The notes below the pieces were generated by a model. That model did not search any database. It saw nothing but the letters and a program-made list of their open reading frames with translations, and was not told where the DNA came from. Positions 11,091 to 23,146 of a stretch of 64,000 nucleotides of DNA are shown here, one piece after another. Source of the DNA: Cavenderia fasciculata (Eukaryota; Evosea; Eumycetozoa; Acytosteliales; Cavenderiaceae); the NCBI RefSeq assembly GCF_000203815.1, contig NW_004457735.1:1364001-1428000 (forward strand). The letters run 5' to 3'. The position numbers were made by a program, and so were the translations under genes. How positions within the stretch are numbered: position 1 is the stretch's first letter; every line of letters begins with the position of its first letter.

Positions 11091-14000
11091 TTAAGATTTG
11101 TTAAACATCCTTTTAATGAAACTGACGAATCCTTTAATCCATCTTACTGCAAAAAATGATTCGTCACTGGTAATACTCAATTGATTGTTTGAGGTTTGTT
11201 GTTGTTGCGTAGACGTAGTTCCTGTTGATTTGGTTGTGGTTTGAGTTGTAGTTTTGGTTGTTTCGATCTGTTGTTTTGAATAAAATGATTTCTGTTGTTT
11301 GTTAAAGGCTTCCACTTTCTTTTCAAACTCTATCTTTTCCAATTGTAATTCCTTTTGTTTGACTTCAAAGTCTGCCTTGTTGATGGATAATTCCAATAGT
11401 TGAGCCTTGACTGTTTTTTGTTCCTTTTCTACTTGGTCCTGAAGAGTGTAAAAGAGTGATTTCTTTTGTTCAAACTCAGCCTGGTCGTTGTGTAGTTTGG
11501 ATTGTTGCATCTTGATGGCTGAGAGCTCTACCTTTTTGCTATCCTCTGTAACAATAACCAATTGGTGTAGGTCACCATCACCATCAGCAGAACTATCTTT
11601 TTTCATTGATACCGTAAATGGTAATTGATCCATCAATGTTTGTAATAAAGTTGGATCTAAATTAAATATTAAATATTAATATTAGTGTTTTTGTTAATAC
11701 CGGTATGGTAGATAGGTTAGATATGATGATAAATACTTTGATAATGAAGTTTTAATAAATTGTAAGAGTTTTGGATATCAATAGAAATGGAAGGACATTC
11801 TTTACATTTAAGGTTTTTATCTGGATGACTATAATTAATAAAGGGAAATATTAATATTACAATACTAATATTAATATTATATTATGATACAAACTATTTT
11901 AAAAGAGATTGTTGATAGGCTTTACGAAGTTCTGTAAGAGTAGGAGGACGTTCTGAAAATGGAGGAGAGCTATATACAATGCCAAGTTTTGAAAGGTGGT
12001 TATTTACAACGTTGATATCACTTATATGCGATGTAGTAATAAATGAGCTTCCAATGATCATTATGACAATCGCAATAATAGTAGAGACGATTAAAATTTT
12101 ACCAACATTTCTCTTTTGCATTTTTAAAGGTTGTTTGACAAGTTCAACAGTAGTGGAGGAGGAGGGTGATGATAAAGAAGAAGAAGAAGAAGAAGATGAC
12201 GATGATTGTTGTTCGTTACTTGTTGTTGATGTTAAAATATTATTATTATTATTAGTCTTTTCATTTTGTTCTTTTACTATTGTTATTTCTTGTTTTGATT
12301 TAAAATTAATATTGTCATTATTATTATCGATGTTTGTTGTTGATGATTTGGTGGTGGAAGTGGTTGTTGTAGAGGTGGACAGAGTTTCAAATGTATCATC
12401 ATTATGATTGTCTAGTTCTAAAGATTGTAGTTTGTGTTGTTGTTGTTGTTTGAATATAAGTGGAGCATTTAAAAGTGGTGTAGCTTCTGCAGATGACTCA
12501 AGTGTTGGTCTTGTTGATCTATCTTCCAAGATAAATGAAGAGTCTCGAGAAAGTGTTGGAAGGATGAGGTTTCCATTAGAATGTCCAAGTTCAATTGATT
12601 GAGAAGATGATACGAGACCAATGTTGCGTGGAGATAGACGAGGTGATTGAGATCGGATCATGCGATCCCCATCGTCACCAGCATCATCACCAGTATGATC
12701 TGACAATGGAGAAAACATTGCAGGTGAAAGATTCATATCATTTTTAAGATCCATAAATCTATCCATAAATGATTGATGACTATCCTCTTCCTCCTCTTTT
12801 TGATTGGTAGCAACAACTACAAAGTCTTCATCATTATTGTTGTTATTATTGTTATTGTTATTGTTATTGTTGTTTGTGACAATTGCCAATTTTCTAATTT
12901 CATTTTCTTCTTCATCCAAATCGATATCCGATACAGCATCAGCATCATCATCATCACCTTTGCTACTATTACTAGCTGATAAATCTTCGATAGCAAGTTG
13001 TTTGTTACGAGGTGATAAAGCCAACTTGTCACGTGAACTTCTAATGACATGATCTGATATGGTGGTAGTCATGGAGGAGGTCGTTGCGTTACCAATAGTC
13101 TCTGAAGATTCATTGAGCTTCTTTTTGTTGCAAGTGAGTGTACCAAGGTCCTTGGCAGAGTTGACCAAATTGATAAGATCCTCCTTTTCTTTGATCAAAA
13201 AGTCAATATCTTTGCTTTGACTATCCACTTTTGTCAAGAATATTTCAATCTCTGATTCTAGTTCTTTGATGCGGATATTTGCTTTTTCCAACAATTGTTT
13301 GAGTTCAACCACTGTAATTTCCTTGTTGATCTTTGGTTTGTTTGTAATCTTTTTGGCTCTGGTACCAAATTGGATGGTAGACAATGTTTCACTTTCATTA
13401 TTGTTACTTGGAGAACATGCAATAATGAGTGTTGTCTTTGAGTTACCACCCAATGATTCTTGTAATACACGTGTCAACTTTGAATCTCTATAGGGTACGT
13501 GTGACTTGTTTGATGTCAATGAATTAATAACTGTACCCAAAGTTGAAAGTGATTTGTTAATTGTTTTGGCTTCTTGCATTCTATCTCCTTCTGCCAATGT
13601 TTTTGATGCCTAAAAAAATAAATAGATAAATAAATAAATTAATAAAGTTAAATCAAAATTTTAAACCATTTAATCAAAGGTTTTACTTACTCTTTCAGAA
13701 CCAGCCAAATCAACAAGGAATAATTTAGACTTTTTAGATGATAAATCTAAAAGATTTTGTTGTGATAATTCAATCATTAAAATTGAATGACTTCTTGAAC
13801 TTGCCATACTCATATCTTAAATTTAAAAAAGTTAAAAACAAATAATTAGTAAACTATAATGTAATAATAGACTGTTTATATTTATATATAGTTTATACTT
13901 ACTTGTTGCAGCAACAGCTCTATTGTTATTGGTAATATTTAAAAATTCAAAACCATCCTCTGGTGATTGAATCACTGTTTCAGTAACACCTTCAAGATAA

Positions 14001-14838
14001 ATGCCTTTTTCAGGGTGTTCACGAATTGATAAATTCTTTTTTGATTCTAAATAAAGAGATAAATAAAAGAGAATAAATAATCCATCCAAGTTCAATAGGA
14101 ATATACATTAACTATATATATATATATTTACCATCATATAAATCATTAATTTTTTCCATATATAATTCAACAGAAGACATTTTGAGAACAAAAGCAAGAG
14201 CACTATTCTTTTCTCTCATTCTGTTCATGCCATTGAATATTTCTTCGATGATACGAGGGATGATACCATGTCTACTTTGTGGTTCTTCTTCATCGTCTCT
14301 AGTTGGTTCACCATAGATGGTATATGTTTTTCCAGATGCAGTTTGTCCATACGCCAAAATAGTTCCATTGTATCCATCTAAAAAATCAGCTACGATCGGG
14401 GTTGCAACATCGTTGAATAGTGATTCCTGTGAATCTTCAAAGTTGAATGTTCGATCAAATGAGTATTGTTGAACAGATCCATCATCTCTCTAAATATAAA
14501 AAGAGATAGAGAAAAGTGTTAGTTTAACAGATCAATCTAATCATCTCGATTCATTTTAAAGTTTGAATTTGAATACCAACTCTAACAGCGAATGACTTTG
14601 AATCATGAAAGGTGACTATATTATGTTCATTTCTTTTTTGTTCTAGTTCTGTTAATGGACGGAATCTTGCTACTACTCTAATACAATTAGAAGAGTTGGA
14701 TGGAGATGACGATGTAATGACTGGGGACTGTTGTTGTTGTTGTTGTTGTGACTGCGACAACTGAGATGTTGAAGAGTTCAATGTCGACGAAGATGACAAT
14801 GAAGACATTGACAATGTCGATGATAATAGTTCATTCAT
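11091..14838 (-). CDS. Kinesin with C-terminal transmembrane segment and J domain (novel fusion)
   Basis: Seven minus-strand exons: 14577-14838, 14132-14485, 13903-14046, 13691-13815, 11895-13609, 11737-11828, 11091-11656; 1085 residues. Phases agree throughout. The first acceptor has three tandem AG choices, so that junction is uncertain by one codon. After a Ser/Gln leader comes a complete kinesin motor (about 52-390): CIRVVARFRPL, P-loop GQTASGKT (134-141), switch I region SSRSH, switch II DLAGSE, then TRVLQESLGG. A short coiled coil (390-450) and a long Asn/Asp/Ser-rich linker follow. About 800-819 is one hydrophobic segment (ILIVSTIIAIVIMIIGS). The fifth exon then reads LTELRKAYQQSLLK, and the next exon supplies YHPDKN across a 66-nt intron, producing a DnaJ-type J domain with the HPD triad at 868-870. 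The last exon is coiled coil (about 945-1025) with an amphipathic end. Without the splice (donor GTTTGT), TAG at 11894-11896 would end the protein. A microtubule motor anchored on a membrane that recruits Hsp70 is the inferred role. Confidence 0.82.
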
Positions 14839-15341
14839 TTATGTTGTGATTAATACTCTACTATCACACCCAATAACAATCTATATTTATCTCTTTTTTT
14901 TTATTACTATGATTACAATGAATATGAAAATGAATGATGTTTGTGTATATATATAATATAAATATGATGATGATGACTAATTAAATAAATAAATAATGAA
15001 TGATTAATCAATGATGTGATGACGATGATTTCTAAAAACTAACTAACTATAAATATTCATCCAACCAGAAAAGGTTTCTTTTATTTGAAGAGGAAGCAAG
15101 TAGCTGTGATGTTTTTTAGGCAACTTAACTTACCCTTTTTGTGGTTCATTTTTAAAAAAGGGTAGTGGAAACTTATTATTTTAGTAATCTTTATCTTTTT
15201 TGAGTAAAAGAGTGGGGTTTAACTACTCTAGATTAGGGGGGTCACAAGTACAGATTAAAAGTATCATTAATATTATTATTCAAAGATGGATAAGTAGTAA
15301 TAATAATTATAATTAAATAATAATATTTATTTATTTATTTA
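14839..15341. other. Intergenic, 503 bp, with an inverted repeat
   Basis: Lies upstream of the kinesin gene and downstream of U2SURP, both on the minus strand. It holds an inverted repeat, TACCCTTTTT (15131-15140) and AAAAAGGGTA (15155-15164), with a 14-nt loop, which could be a 3'-end or regulatory hairpin. The remainder is AT-rich promoter-like DNA. Confidence 0.5.
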
Positions 15342-18300
15342 TTATTTTCTTTGTCTTTTAATAGCAGATGGATCAAAATTATGCAAGTCTGAATCTCTTT
15401 TGCTATTTTGTGCGTTGGATGATTTATAGTTGGCAATGAGAGATTCACGGTATTGTTCGAGTGTCTTTTCCAGTTGTGAGAGATCCACATTTTTGGAGAG
15501 TAGTTGTCGTTTCTTGTATTCGGCTACTTCCTCTTCGATCTTTGCCATCTCAGTGTCTTGCATGACGACGGGCATTTCTTTTTTCTTTTCTTCCTCTGTA
15601 AATTCATTGTAGAGTTTGAGTCGTGCTTCCATCTCTTCGTTGGTGCCCTTTCTAATTAATCCATTTAATTTACATAGTTTTTCTAATTCCTCGGTGCTTT
15701 TTGATTGTAATACACTTTTTGGTTTTGGTGGTGGAATTGGATCATTGGAAATTGGAACACCATCAATATCATCATCTTCCATTTCATTATTGTTGGTGGT
15801 GGTTGTTGCCGTTGAATCTGCTGTAGCTGCAGTTGGTGGTGGTTGTTGAGTATCCAATGGCTTATTATTATTATTATTATTATTAAATAAAAATGTAAAC
15901 TTTAATCCTAATACAAAATTCTTTGGGTATAATGATATATGTTCCCAATATGATAATACTTTAATGATTTGATCCTATAAAAATAGAAAAAGAAAGAAAG
16001 ATTAATAAATGATTTCGTATTAGAACATTTTGATTGACTATAGTGTATCATACCTTAAAACTTAAAGCTGAAACTCTTCCAGTTATATTTTTATAGGTAT
16101 CACTTAAATTACTGAATAATAAAGGTAATTTGTTTTCAAATCTAAAAAAGAGACAAATAAATATATTCATTAGAATTTCTAAAAATATTTTGATGATTTG
16201 ATTAATTTAAAAACAACATACAATGAACGATATGAAGAAACATTTTGAACGGAAACTGTACAATTACAAAGGATATCAGAGATTAAATATAGTTTTGGTA
16301 CTTTTGATTTGGCATTGATGGCTCGCAAACCAGCATCAATGATAATATCGACAACTTCTCCACTATACTCTGCGTTATCGATTGAGAATCCCATCACTTC
16401 CATGATTCTTTCTCGTGATGTATTGAGGTACTCTAACATATCCATAAGTTGTTCTCTCTCTGCATATGGCATTTCCTTGATCTTGTGATATCTTGCTTCT
16501 CTTTCTTTACCACGTGGATCGTATATTCTTTCTTTGTTGTTGTTATTGTTGTTATCTCTTCTATCCATATGATCTCTATCTCTTTCATGTCCTCTGTCAC
16601 GATTATGATTATAATCTCTTCCCATGTCTCGGTCTCTGTTGTCGCGATCTCCTCCTCTTCCCATATCACGATCTCCTCTTCCCATATCACGGTCTCCTCT
16701 ATTATGATCAAAGTCACGGTCACGGTCACGGTCGCCTCCTCGTCCCATATCGCGATCTCTTGCCATATCACGATCTCCTCCTCTTCCCATATCGCGATCT
16801 CCTCCTCTTCCCATTTCACGGTCTCTTGGGTGATCCATATCACGATCTCCTCCTCCTCTTGGCATGTCGCCACCTCTTCCTATATCACGATCTCTGGAGC
16901 TGTGTTGGTGGTCTGCCATTCCACGGTCTCTGCTGTGATGATGGTCTGCCATTCCACGATCTCCTCCTCCTCCTCCTCCTCTTGGCATGTCACCACCTCT
17001 ATTTTCCATTTCGCGGTCTCTGCTGTTGTGATGATGGTCGGCCATTCCACGGTCAGGCATACCACGGTCACGATCCCTGCTGTTGTGATGATGGTCAGGC
17101 ATTTCACGATCTCTGCTGTTGTGATGATGATCGGCCATTCCACGGTCTCTAACCATTTCACGGTCACGATCTCTACTATTGTGATGATGGTCAACAATGT
17201 CACGATCCTTGACCATATCACGATCTCTACTATTGTGATGGTCTCTATTAATAGAGATATCCTGGTCTTTGCTATTACGATCCACTTTATCCGCCACATG
17301 TACAACTGTACTTGGTTCATTTGGAATGATAATATCGGTAGTGCTGATATCAAGAATGGGGGTGTTGGGGTCAAGTGGAGGAATATAGAGGAATCCATCT
17401 TTGACAACTTGAATAGGTTTGGATATATCATTGATGGCAAATGATATGGTTCTCCAAGTATAGTATTGGTATTCATCACTATTTGGATTAAATAAAAATT
17501 GATAGATTGGATTATCCTTTTCATTCTCTGTGATTGCCTGTTCAAATGGATATCCTTCAGTTGAAACATAACGTGCCAATTTATCTATTATACTTTTAAG
17601 TGGTTCTTCAGGGTTTTTAATTTGTACCTAAATAGAAATAGAAATAGAAATAGAGTAAATATTTACACTAATTTCATTCCATCATCATTCATTGTTTTAC
17701 ATCTTACCTTTAGAATACTATTATCTGGAGTCAATAATGCTTTGGGAATTTGATTTTTTGCCCAACTTATTTTAAGTTCTTTACCCTGTAAGACGGAACC
17801 GTCCATTGCTTTTTTGGCTTCGACTGCCGCTGGATTGGTAGAGTATTGAATGATGGCACAACTTGGAAAGTTGTTTTTGTTTTCAATGAGTTTAAGAGAT
17901 ACAATGCTTCCAAATTTAATAAATGATTCTCTAAGATCCTCTTCGAGAACATTCTTTGCAAGTGCACGGATATAGATTGCAGTATAGGATGATGTGTCTT
18001 GATCTCTTCCACCATCGTCTTCATATTTTCTCTTTTTATCTTTTTTATCCTTGTAGTAGCCATCTCTATCCTTTTCCTTGTATCCATCTCTATCCTTTTC
18101 TTTGAATCCATCTCCTCTTTCTTTAAAGTTGACAACATCTCTTTGATAACTATCACGTTCATGATCTCTATCTTTAAAATTGTCTCGATCATCTTTAATA
18201 TTCATATCTCTATCCCTATTGTTATTATTATTATGGTTATTAAAGTTGTTGTTGGGATGATGATCTCTATTATTATTATCTCCACGGTGATTATCTCTAT

Positions 18301-20079
18301 TATTGTTATCGCCACCACGATAATTGTCTCTATTATTATTGTCACGATGATTGTCTCTATTATCCCTCATATCTCTATTGTTATCACCACCACGATGATT
18401 ATCTCTATTGTCACCACGGTGATTATCCCTATTGTCTCTCATATCTCTATTATTGTTATTGTCTCTTTGGTTATGTCGATTGTTGTTATCTCTTCCAGTG
18501 TCTCTATTTTCACGATAACTGTCTTCATGGTAATAATCTCCTCCTCCTCCTCCTCCTCCTCGTCTATCATCTCTATTGTTATCACGGTCATCTCTTCGCA
18601 TATTATTATCTCTTGGACCATCTCTATTGTTATCTCTACCGTTGTCTCGATCCCTATTATTATTATTATTGTCACGATAATTATTATCTCGATCTCTAAA
18701 GTTATTATCTCTATCCCTATTGTTATTGTAACCATCTCTATTGTTGTTATTGTAACCACGATCTCTATTATTATTATTGTTGTTATAACGACCGTCTCTA
18801 TCTCTATTATTACCATAACCATCTCTATCCATATCTCTCTTTTCCTTTTCACGTTCTTCTTGCTTTTGTTTAAACTCTTCTTTTAATTCTAAAAAAAACA
18901 AACAAATTAATTAGTTAGATATATAATCTTATTATTATTTAAGGGGCCACAGATACATACCATCAATCAAAAGTTTCTTTGGCTTTTTGATTGAGGAAGA
19001 AGGTGTTGAAGGTTGATGTTTGACAGGAGTAGGTGCAGCAGCAGAAGATGACGATGGGTTAGATGATGATGATGAGGGAGCATCACCTGAATCAAAAATA
19101 GATGGTCTAACAATTGGACCAGCATTGTTTCTATTGGCTGAAGTTGGGTATCTTGCATTACCTTGTTGTTGGTTTTGCTTTGATCTGTTATTATTATTAT
19201 TATTATAGTTATGATTCTTGTTGTTATTGTTATTATTTCTATTCATACCACTTCCACTTCCATCGTCATCTCCATTATCAGCTTGTACAAATCCACTCTT
19301 TACAAACTTTGATTTGTTGTTACCAGATTTGTTGTTATTGCTACTATTATCAAACTCTGCGACAAACTCTTCAAATGCCTTGGCAGTTTCATTTTGATCA
19401 CGTTTCTTCTTTTTCTCCAAGTCTTGTCGGTGCCTGTCCATCATGGATACTTTGGTATTACCTCTTTTGATATCATTCAACGTTTGTTCGGATGCGCTCT
19501 AATTGAAAGAATTGCCATCAATATGCTGTCATTTTGAAATAGACATATATATATATAATATAATATAATATATGTATATATATATATATAAATAGGCATA
19601 TAATAGAGAGATATATATATTATGTATATATGTAGATAATAGATAGTAGATAGGTAGCTATGGTGGGAGGGGTAGGTGAGGAGATGACAAGAACACCACC
19701 AACCACCACCAACCAATCCCAATCCCAATCTTTGCATATCCAATCCATATGTGTTGAACAAGCATTGGAGAAAGGAGAGCGCAGAAGCAGCTTTGAGCCA
19801 ATAAAGTATATAGAGAGAGAGTAACTAATTGTTATCATATGATGACGATATACAAACTTTCATGGTTGATGGTGCAATTGAATCTTGGTCCAATCCATAT
19901 GGCATGGTAATAGGGACGCCATCCAAATCTTCATCGTATTCTTCGTCTACTTGGTTGTTTCGATTGTTGTTGCTGTTGTCGTTGTTGTCCAATGCAGCAG
20001 AGGTACTTGTACTTGTACTTGTATAGGTATCCATTTTATCACTAGGACTAGGATTACTTGTAGTCGTGATATTAGACAT
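15342..20079 (-). CDS. u2surp: U2 snRNP-associated SURP protein (U2SURP/SR140) with RD-rich tracts
   Basis: Six minus-strand exons: 19858-20079, 18961-19498, 17708-18888, 16222-17627, 16054-16141, 15342-15974; 1355 residues, phases consistent. Domains in order: acidic leader with DEDLDGVPI; the family's KAFEEFVAEFD block; an RRM (about 555-640, TAIYIRALAKNVLEEDL ... CAIIQYS); a SURP module (648-710, LARYVSTEGYPFEQAI); and a CID (about 1037-1165, MGFSIDNAEYSGEVVDII, KLYLISDILCN). The C-terminus has DIDGVPI and a helical Cwf21-like region. It is a U2 snRNP and branch-site associated splicing factor. The usual RS domain is absent. Instead there are two long tracts of Arg/Asp/Asn (277-545) and Arg/Asp/Gly/Met (760-1020). 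The first exon is the least certain part: its intron is 359 nt, has a GTTTGT donor and contains TA repeats; otherwise translation could start at MMDRHRQD near 19444. Confidence 0.9.
19499..19857 (-). other. Long first intron of U2SURP with TA and CCAAC repeats
   Basis: 359 nt, several times the usual intron length here. It contains TA-rich dinucleotide tracts (19546-19622) and a pyrimidine/purine-asymmetric stretch of CCACCAACCAATCCC-type repeats (19690-19730). No exon inside is supported. If exon 1 is wrong, this would be promoter DNA instead. Confidence 0.5.
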
Positions 20080-20452
20080 ACCTACTATTTGTATCTATAT
20101 CTATACCTATATAAATATCAAATGATAAAGAAAGACTAGACTAAGACTATCTATCTCTATTTTTGTTTTTCTTCAAGATCTATTTAAAAGATGATGATGG
20201 TGTATATCTATTTTACACTTTTGAAATATGTATGTATAATTAGTTTGAAAACAATAAATAATAAGAATATAAGTATGATACTTTATAAATGAACAAATAT
20301 TGGTTTGTTATAATCAAAAAATAAAAAACAAAGGTGGCTTCTTTCTTTTTTTACACAATCAATACATCTTCACCCCCTTATTTGGAAACAGTTATATTTA
20401 TGCCTATACATATAAATACATACAATATATTCACAAACATATATATATATAC
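20080..20452. promoter_or_regulatory. Divergent promoter, U2SURP / SNAPC1
   Basis: 373 bp between divergent ATGs (20079 minus, 20453 plus). It is AT-rich with TATA-like runs and CATATATA repeats just before the SNAPC1 ATG. A plus-strand frame starting at 20300 has no ATG continuity with conserved sequence and is treated as leader. Confidence 0.45.
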
Positions 20453-22417
20453 ATGGAGGAGAATGTAGAAAATGAAACCGATTCACAACAACAACAACAA
20501 CAAGATAAATCACACACTCCGGCTGTAGTGCTGGAGGAGAAGGAGAATAGTAATGAGGATGATGATACACACATTTCAGCTACTCCTAGTACTGATACTG
20601 ATACTGATACTACTACAATTCAAAAAGTTGTTACACCCTCAACTGTAACTGCAACTGTACATATTCAAGAAGAACAAGAGAAGAATCGCGATGATGGACA
20701 TCGTTCTGTCGACAACGATGAAGAGGTAGACCAAGATATGGGAGACAAGTCTGATTCAACTATAACTGCGACTTCAACTACAACTACTGTAACCAATCTT
20801 GTTAATGGAGAAGAATCAACGTCTCATGAGACGAATGCAAATAGAAACACAATGATATCTGGATTATCAACTTTAATCAATGTATTAAATGGATCAACAG
20901 CTGCCCAAGTCTCTGCAGCATTGGATACACCTGTTTCCCCAACACCCGAACAACAATCAAATATTGTAGATGTTGATGCAACTACTACTACTACTACTAG
21001 TACTACTAGTACAACATCTACTACTAGTACTAGTAGTACAACCCCTACTACTTCTACTACAAATACAAACGATAATATTATCAATGTTGATAGTATCCCA
21101 AATACACCACGTGGTGAAGAAGCGTGGTGAAGAAGAGGAGGAGAAGATGCAGATGAAGAGGGTGCTGGAGGAGTTGGAGGAGAAGAAGAAGAATCAACAA
21201 CAAGACCAAAGAAAAGAGTAAGAAGTGAAAAAAAAGAAAACAACAACACCAAGAGTAAGACCATCACCTAAACCAGCCAAACCACCAAAATCAACAACAC
21301 CACCAACAATATCATTAGAGCCACCAAGAATTGTTGGTAAAAATACATCAAACACCATTCTAACACATAGAGGTAGAAAGAGAACATCAGAAGAGGACCC
21401 ATCAAGTACTGATATGGATCTATCGGCGTTTGCCTCTACCATTCACACTGAAGTGAATCGTCGTAAAAAGTCGGCAGAAGAATTCCAATTGCATCCCGAT
21501 CGACTCTTGGAATCACTACGAAATGTCATCTTTGGATTCCAACAAACTACCACCTTTACATTCCAATCGTTTAAACAAATGTGGGCTTCCGATCCAGTCC
21601 TCTCTGCCTTTTTCGAAGCTCAACCTTATCAACCCGAACTTGTTCACATCCTTTACTATGGTGTCATTGGTTACACTCTTGTCAATCAACCACTCAATAG
21701 TAAAGCTGCTATTATTTATTGTCTCTATATTATCTATTCTTTACAAATTATTGAAAAACCTTTATCAATCATTATTACTCAAAGTATGTAAAAAAAAACA
21801 AAGAAAAGAAAAGAAAAGAATCACACAATATAATTTATATCTTTATTTACTTTTTCCTTTATTTTCTTTTTCTTTTAGATATTTGGAATTGTTTATTGGA
21901 TTATTATAATTCATTTAAATATAATCAATTGGATGAACCATACCATGTTTTTAGACAACTTCTTAAACTTTCAGCTTTTGAGTTTTCTGCTACACTCCAT
22001 CCTATTTCCACGTTGCCAGTGTTCCGTACCAATAGTACTAGGGTGAGTGCACCCATCATTCCACCTGAACTAGTTGGTGTCAATACAGTGGATGGTTTAA
22101 TCAATGAAAATCATCTAACCACGATGCATACTAGGTACCTTTTATCCAAAAGAAAAGAAAATGTAAGTAATACCAATACCGAGTGTTCAACGAACTTGAC
22201 TCAATTATTCAATACAAATACATACACCTACACCCACACCAACTACACCTTGTGATTGTACTAATAATTTGATTTCCAACCAATCTAGGGTGAAATTCCT
22301 AAATCGCTAAACATTGCCAAACCAGAGTTTGATCAAGATATCAAGAATATATTTGAGGATTACACCATTAGAAAGTATCAAAAAATGTTGCAATCAAAAA
22401 CACCTGGTCTTCCATAA
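20453..22417 (+). CDS. snapc1: snRNA-activating protein complex subunit 1 (SNAPC1/SNAP43) homologue
   Basis: The conserved core is carried by exons ending at 21783, then 21879-22162 and 22289-22417. It reads FKQMWASDPVLSAFF, YYGVIGYTLVNQP, YCLYIIYSLQ, then AYHVFRQLLKLSAF-like sequence and a C-terminal FEDYTIRKYQKML. This matches the helical SNAPC1 domain that nucleates the complex needed for snRNA gene transcription by RNA polymerases II and III. The N-terminal exon from 20453 is Thr/Asp/Ser low complexity. Between 21114 and 21222 the frame is not continuous: it meets TGA at 21128-21130 within a 13-bp tandem duplication (21110-21122, 21123-21135). Either a purine-rich intron with a GTGAAG donor (21114-21222) bridges it, or the assembly or gene carries indels there. 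The nuclear role is inferred from the family. The extreme N-terminus should be treated as provisional. Confidence 0.75.
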
Positions 22418-22748
22418 TAATAATAACCCCTCCCAACCAACCCCTAATATTAATACAACCATTCACGAACCAACCCCCCAATACATACTTGCGTTCTCAA
22501 TTTTTTAAGTCTTTTTAACACACTTGGACTTGTGACGTATCAATTTCCCGATGATCATCATATTTATCGTTGACTGAATCAATAATATTATCATTTATTT
22601 GCTTCGACCTATTTTTCTGAGATAATTACCAAAATCTATAAATGGAAAATGTTTGAATTGGACACAGGAAATCACATCATTTCGGTATTTTTTTTTTACT
22701 ATCAAACTTAACAAACAAATAATATAATAATAACAAACATCAAAAATC
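22418..22748. other. Intergenic, 331 bp
   Basis: Between SNAPC1 and the tRNA phosphotransferase gene, both plus strand. CCAACC-rich 3' flank followed by an AT-rich promoter-like stretch. No further feature is seen. Confidence 0.5.
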
Positions 22749-23146
22749 ATGATAAGAAATAACCCAAAGATTATCAAACTATCAAAAAACTTAACATTTA
22801 TCCTTAGACATGGAGCTGCTTCTGAGGGATTGGAAATATCACCAGAAGGATGGGTATCTGTTGGTGATTTACTCATTCATTCAAACTTTCATAGTACATG
22901 TTTCCGAGACATACAAGATATAGTCAAACTAAATGATAAAGATAGATTTGAAATGGAACAAAGAGGAACTAAATTCTATATCAGAGCAACCAAAGGTCAT
23001 TCAATGGCATCTGTATGTGTTTCACAAACATCTAATTTAACTATATAGTACGATAAACTAATCAACATCTTTTCTCCTATATCTAGGTAACTAATCCAAG
23101 AGATCCAACACCAGTTAATACTGTAGTAGACCCTGCATCTCCTTGA
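22749..23146 (+). CDS. Short tRNA 2'-phosphotransferase (Tpt1/KptA), C-terminal domain missing
   Basis: Exons 22749-23012 and 23087-23146, 107 residues. The N-terminal lobe is clear: LSKNLTFILRHGA (catalytic Arg20-His21), EGWVSVGDLL and YIRATKGHS (Arg79 of the active-site tetrad). Tpt1 removes the splice-junction 2'-phosphate from tRNA using NAD+. Normal family members are about 180-230 residues. Here the protein ends soon after GHS with VTNPRDPTPVNTVVDPASP, so the C-terminal NAD-binding lobe (VHGT-type motif and the fourth catalytic Arg) is absent, and I do not find it in the next 700 bp. Possible explanations are a truncated pseudogene-like copy, a regulatory fragment, or a missed far exon. 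The second exon is short but in phase, with good splice borders. Confidence 0.75.

Noticed and set aside
11091-11828. Separate small gene for the coiled-coil part downstream of the kinesin stop
   Set aside because: It has no ATG at a sensible place, and its first exon begins exactly with the missing HPD half of a J domain whose other half ends the kinesin frame. One spliced gene explains both.
16449-17444. Long plus-strand open frame of 331 codons
   Set aside because: It is the antisense of the Arg/Asp repeats in U2SURP; its Ile/Ser/His composition is a mirror of the repeat, with no conserved motif.
17999-18886. Plus-strand open frame of 295 codons, hydrophobic
   Set aside because: Antisense shadow of the RDN tract of U2SURP; the Ile/Val runs come from the complementary repeat.
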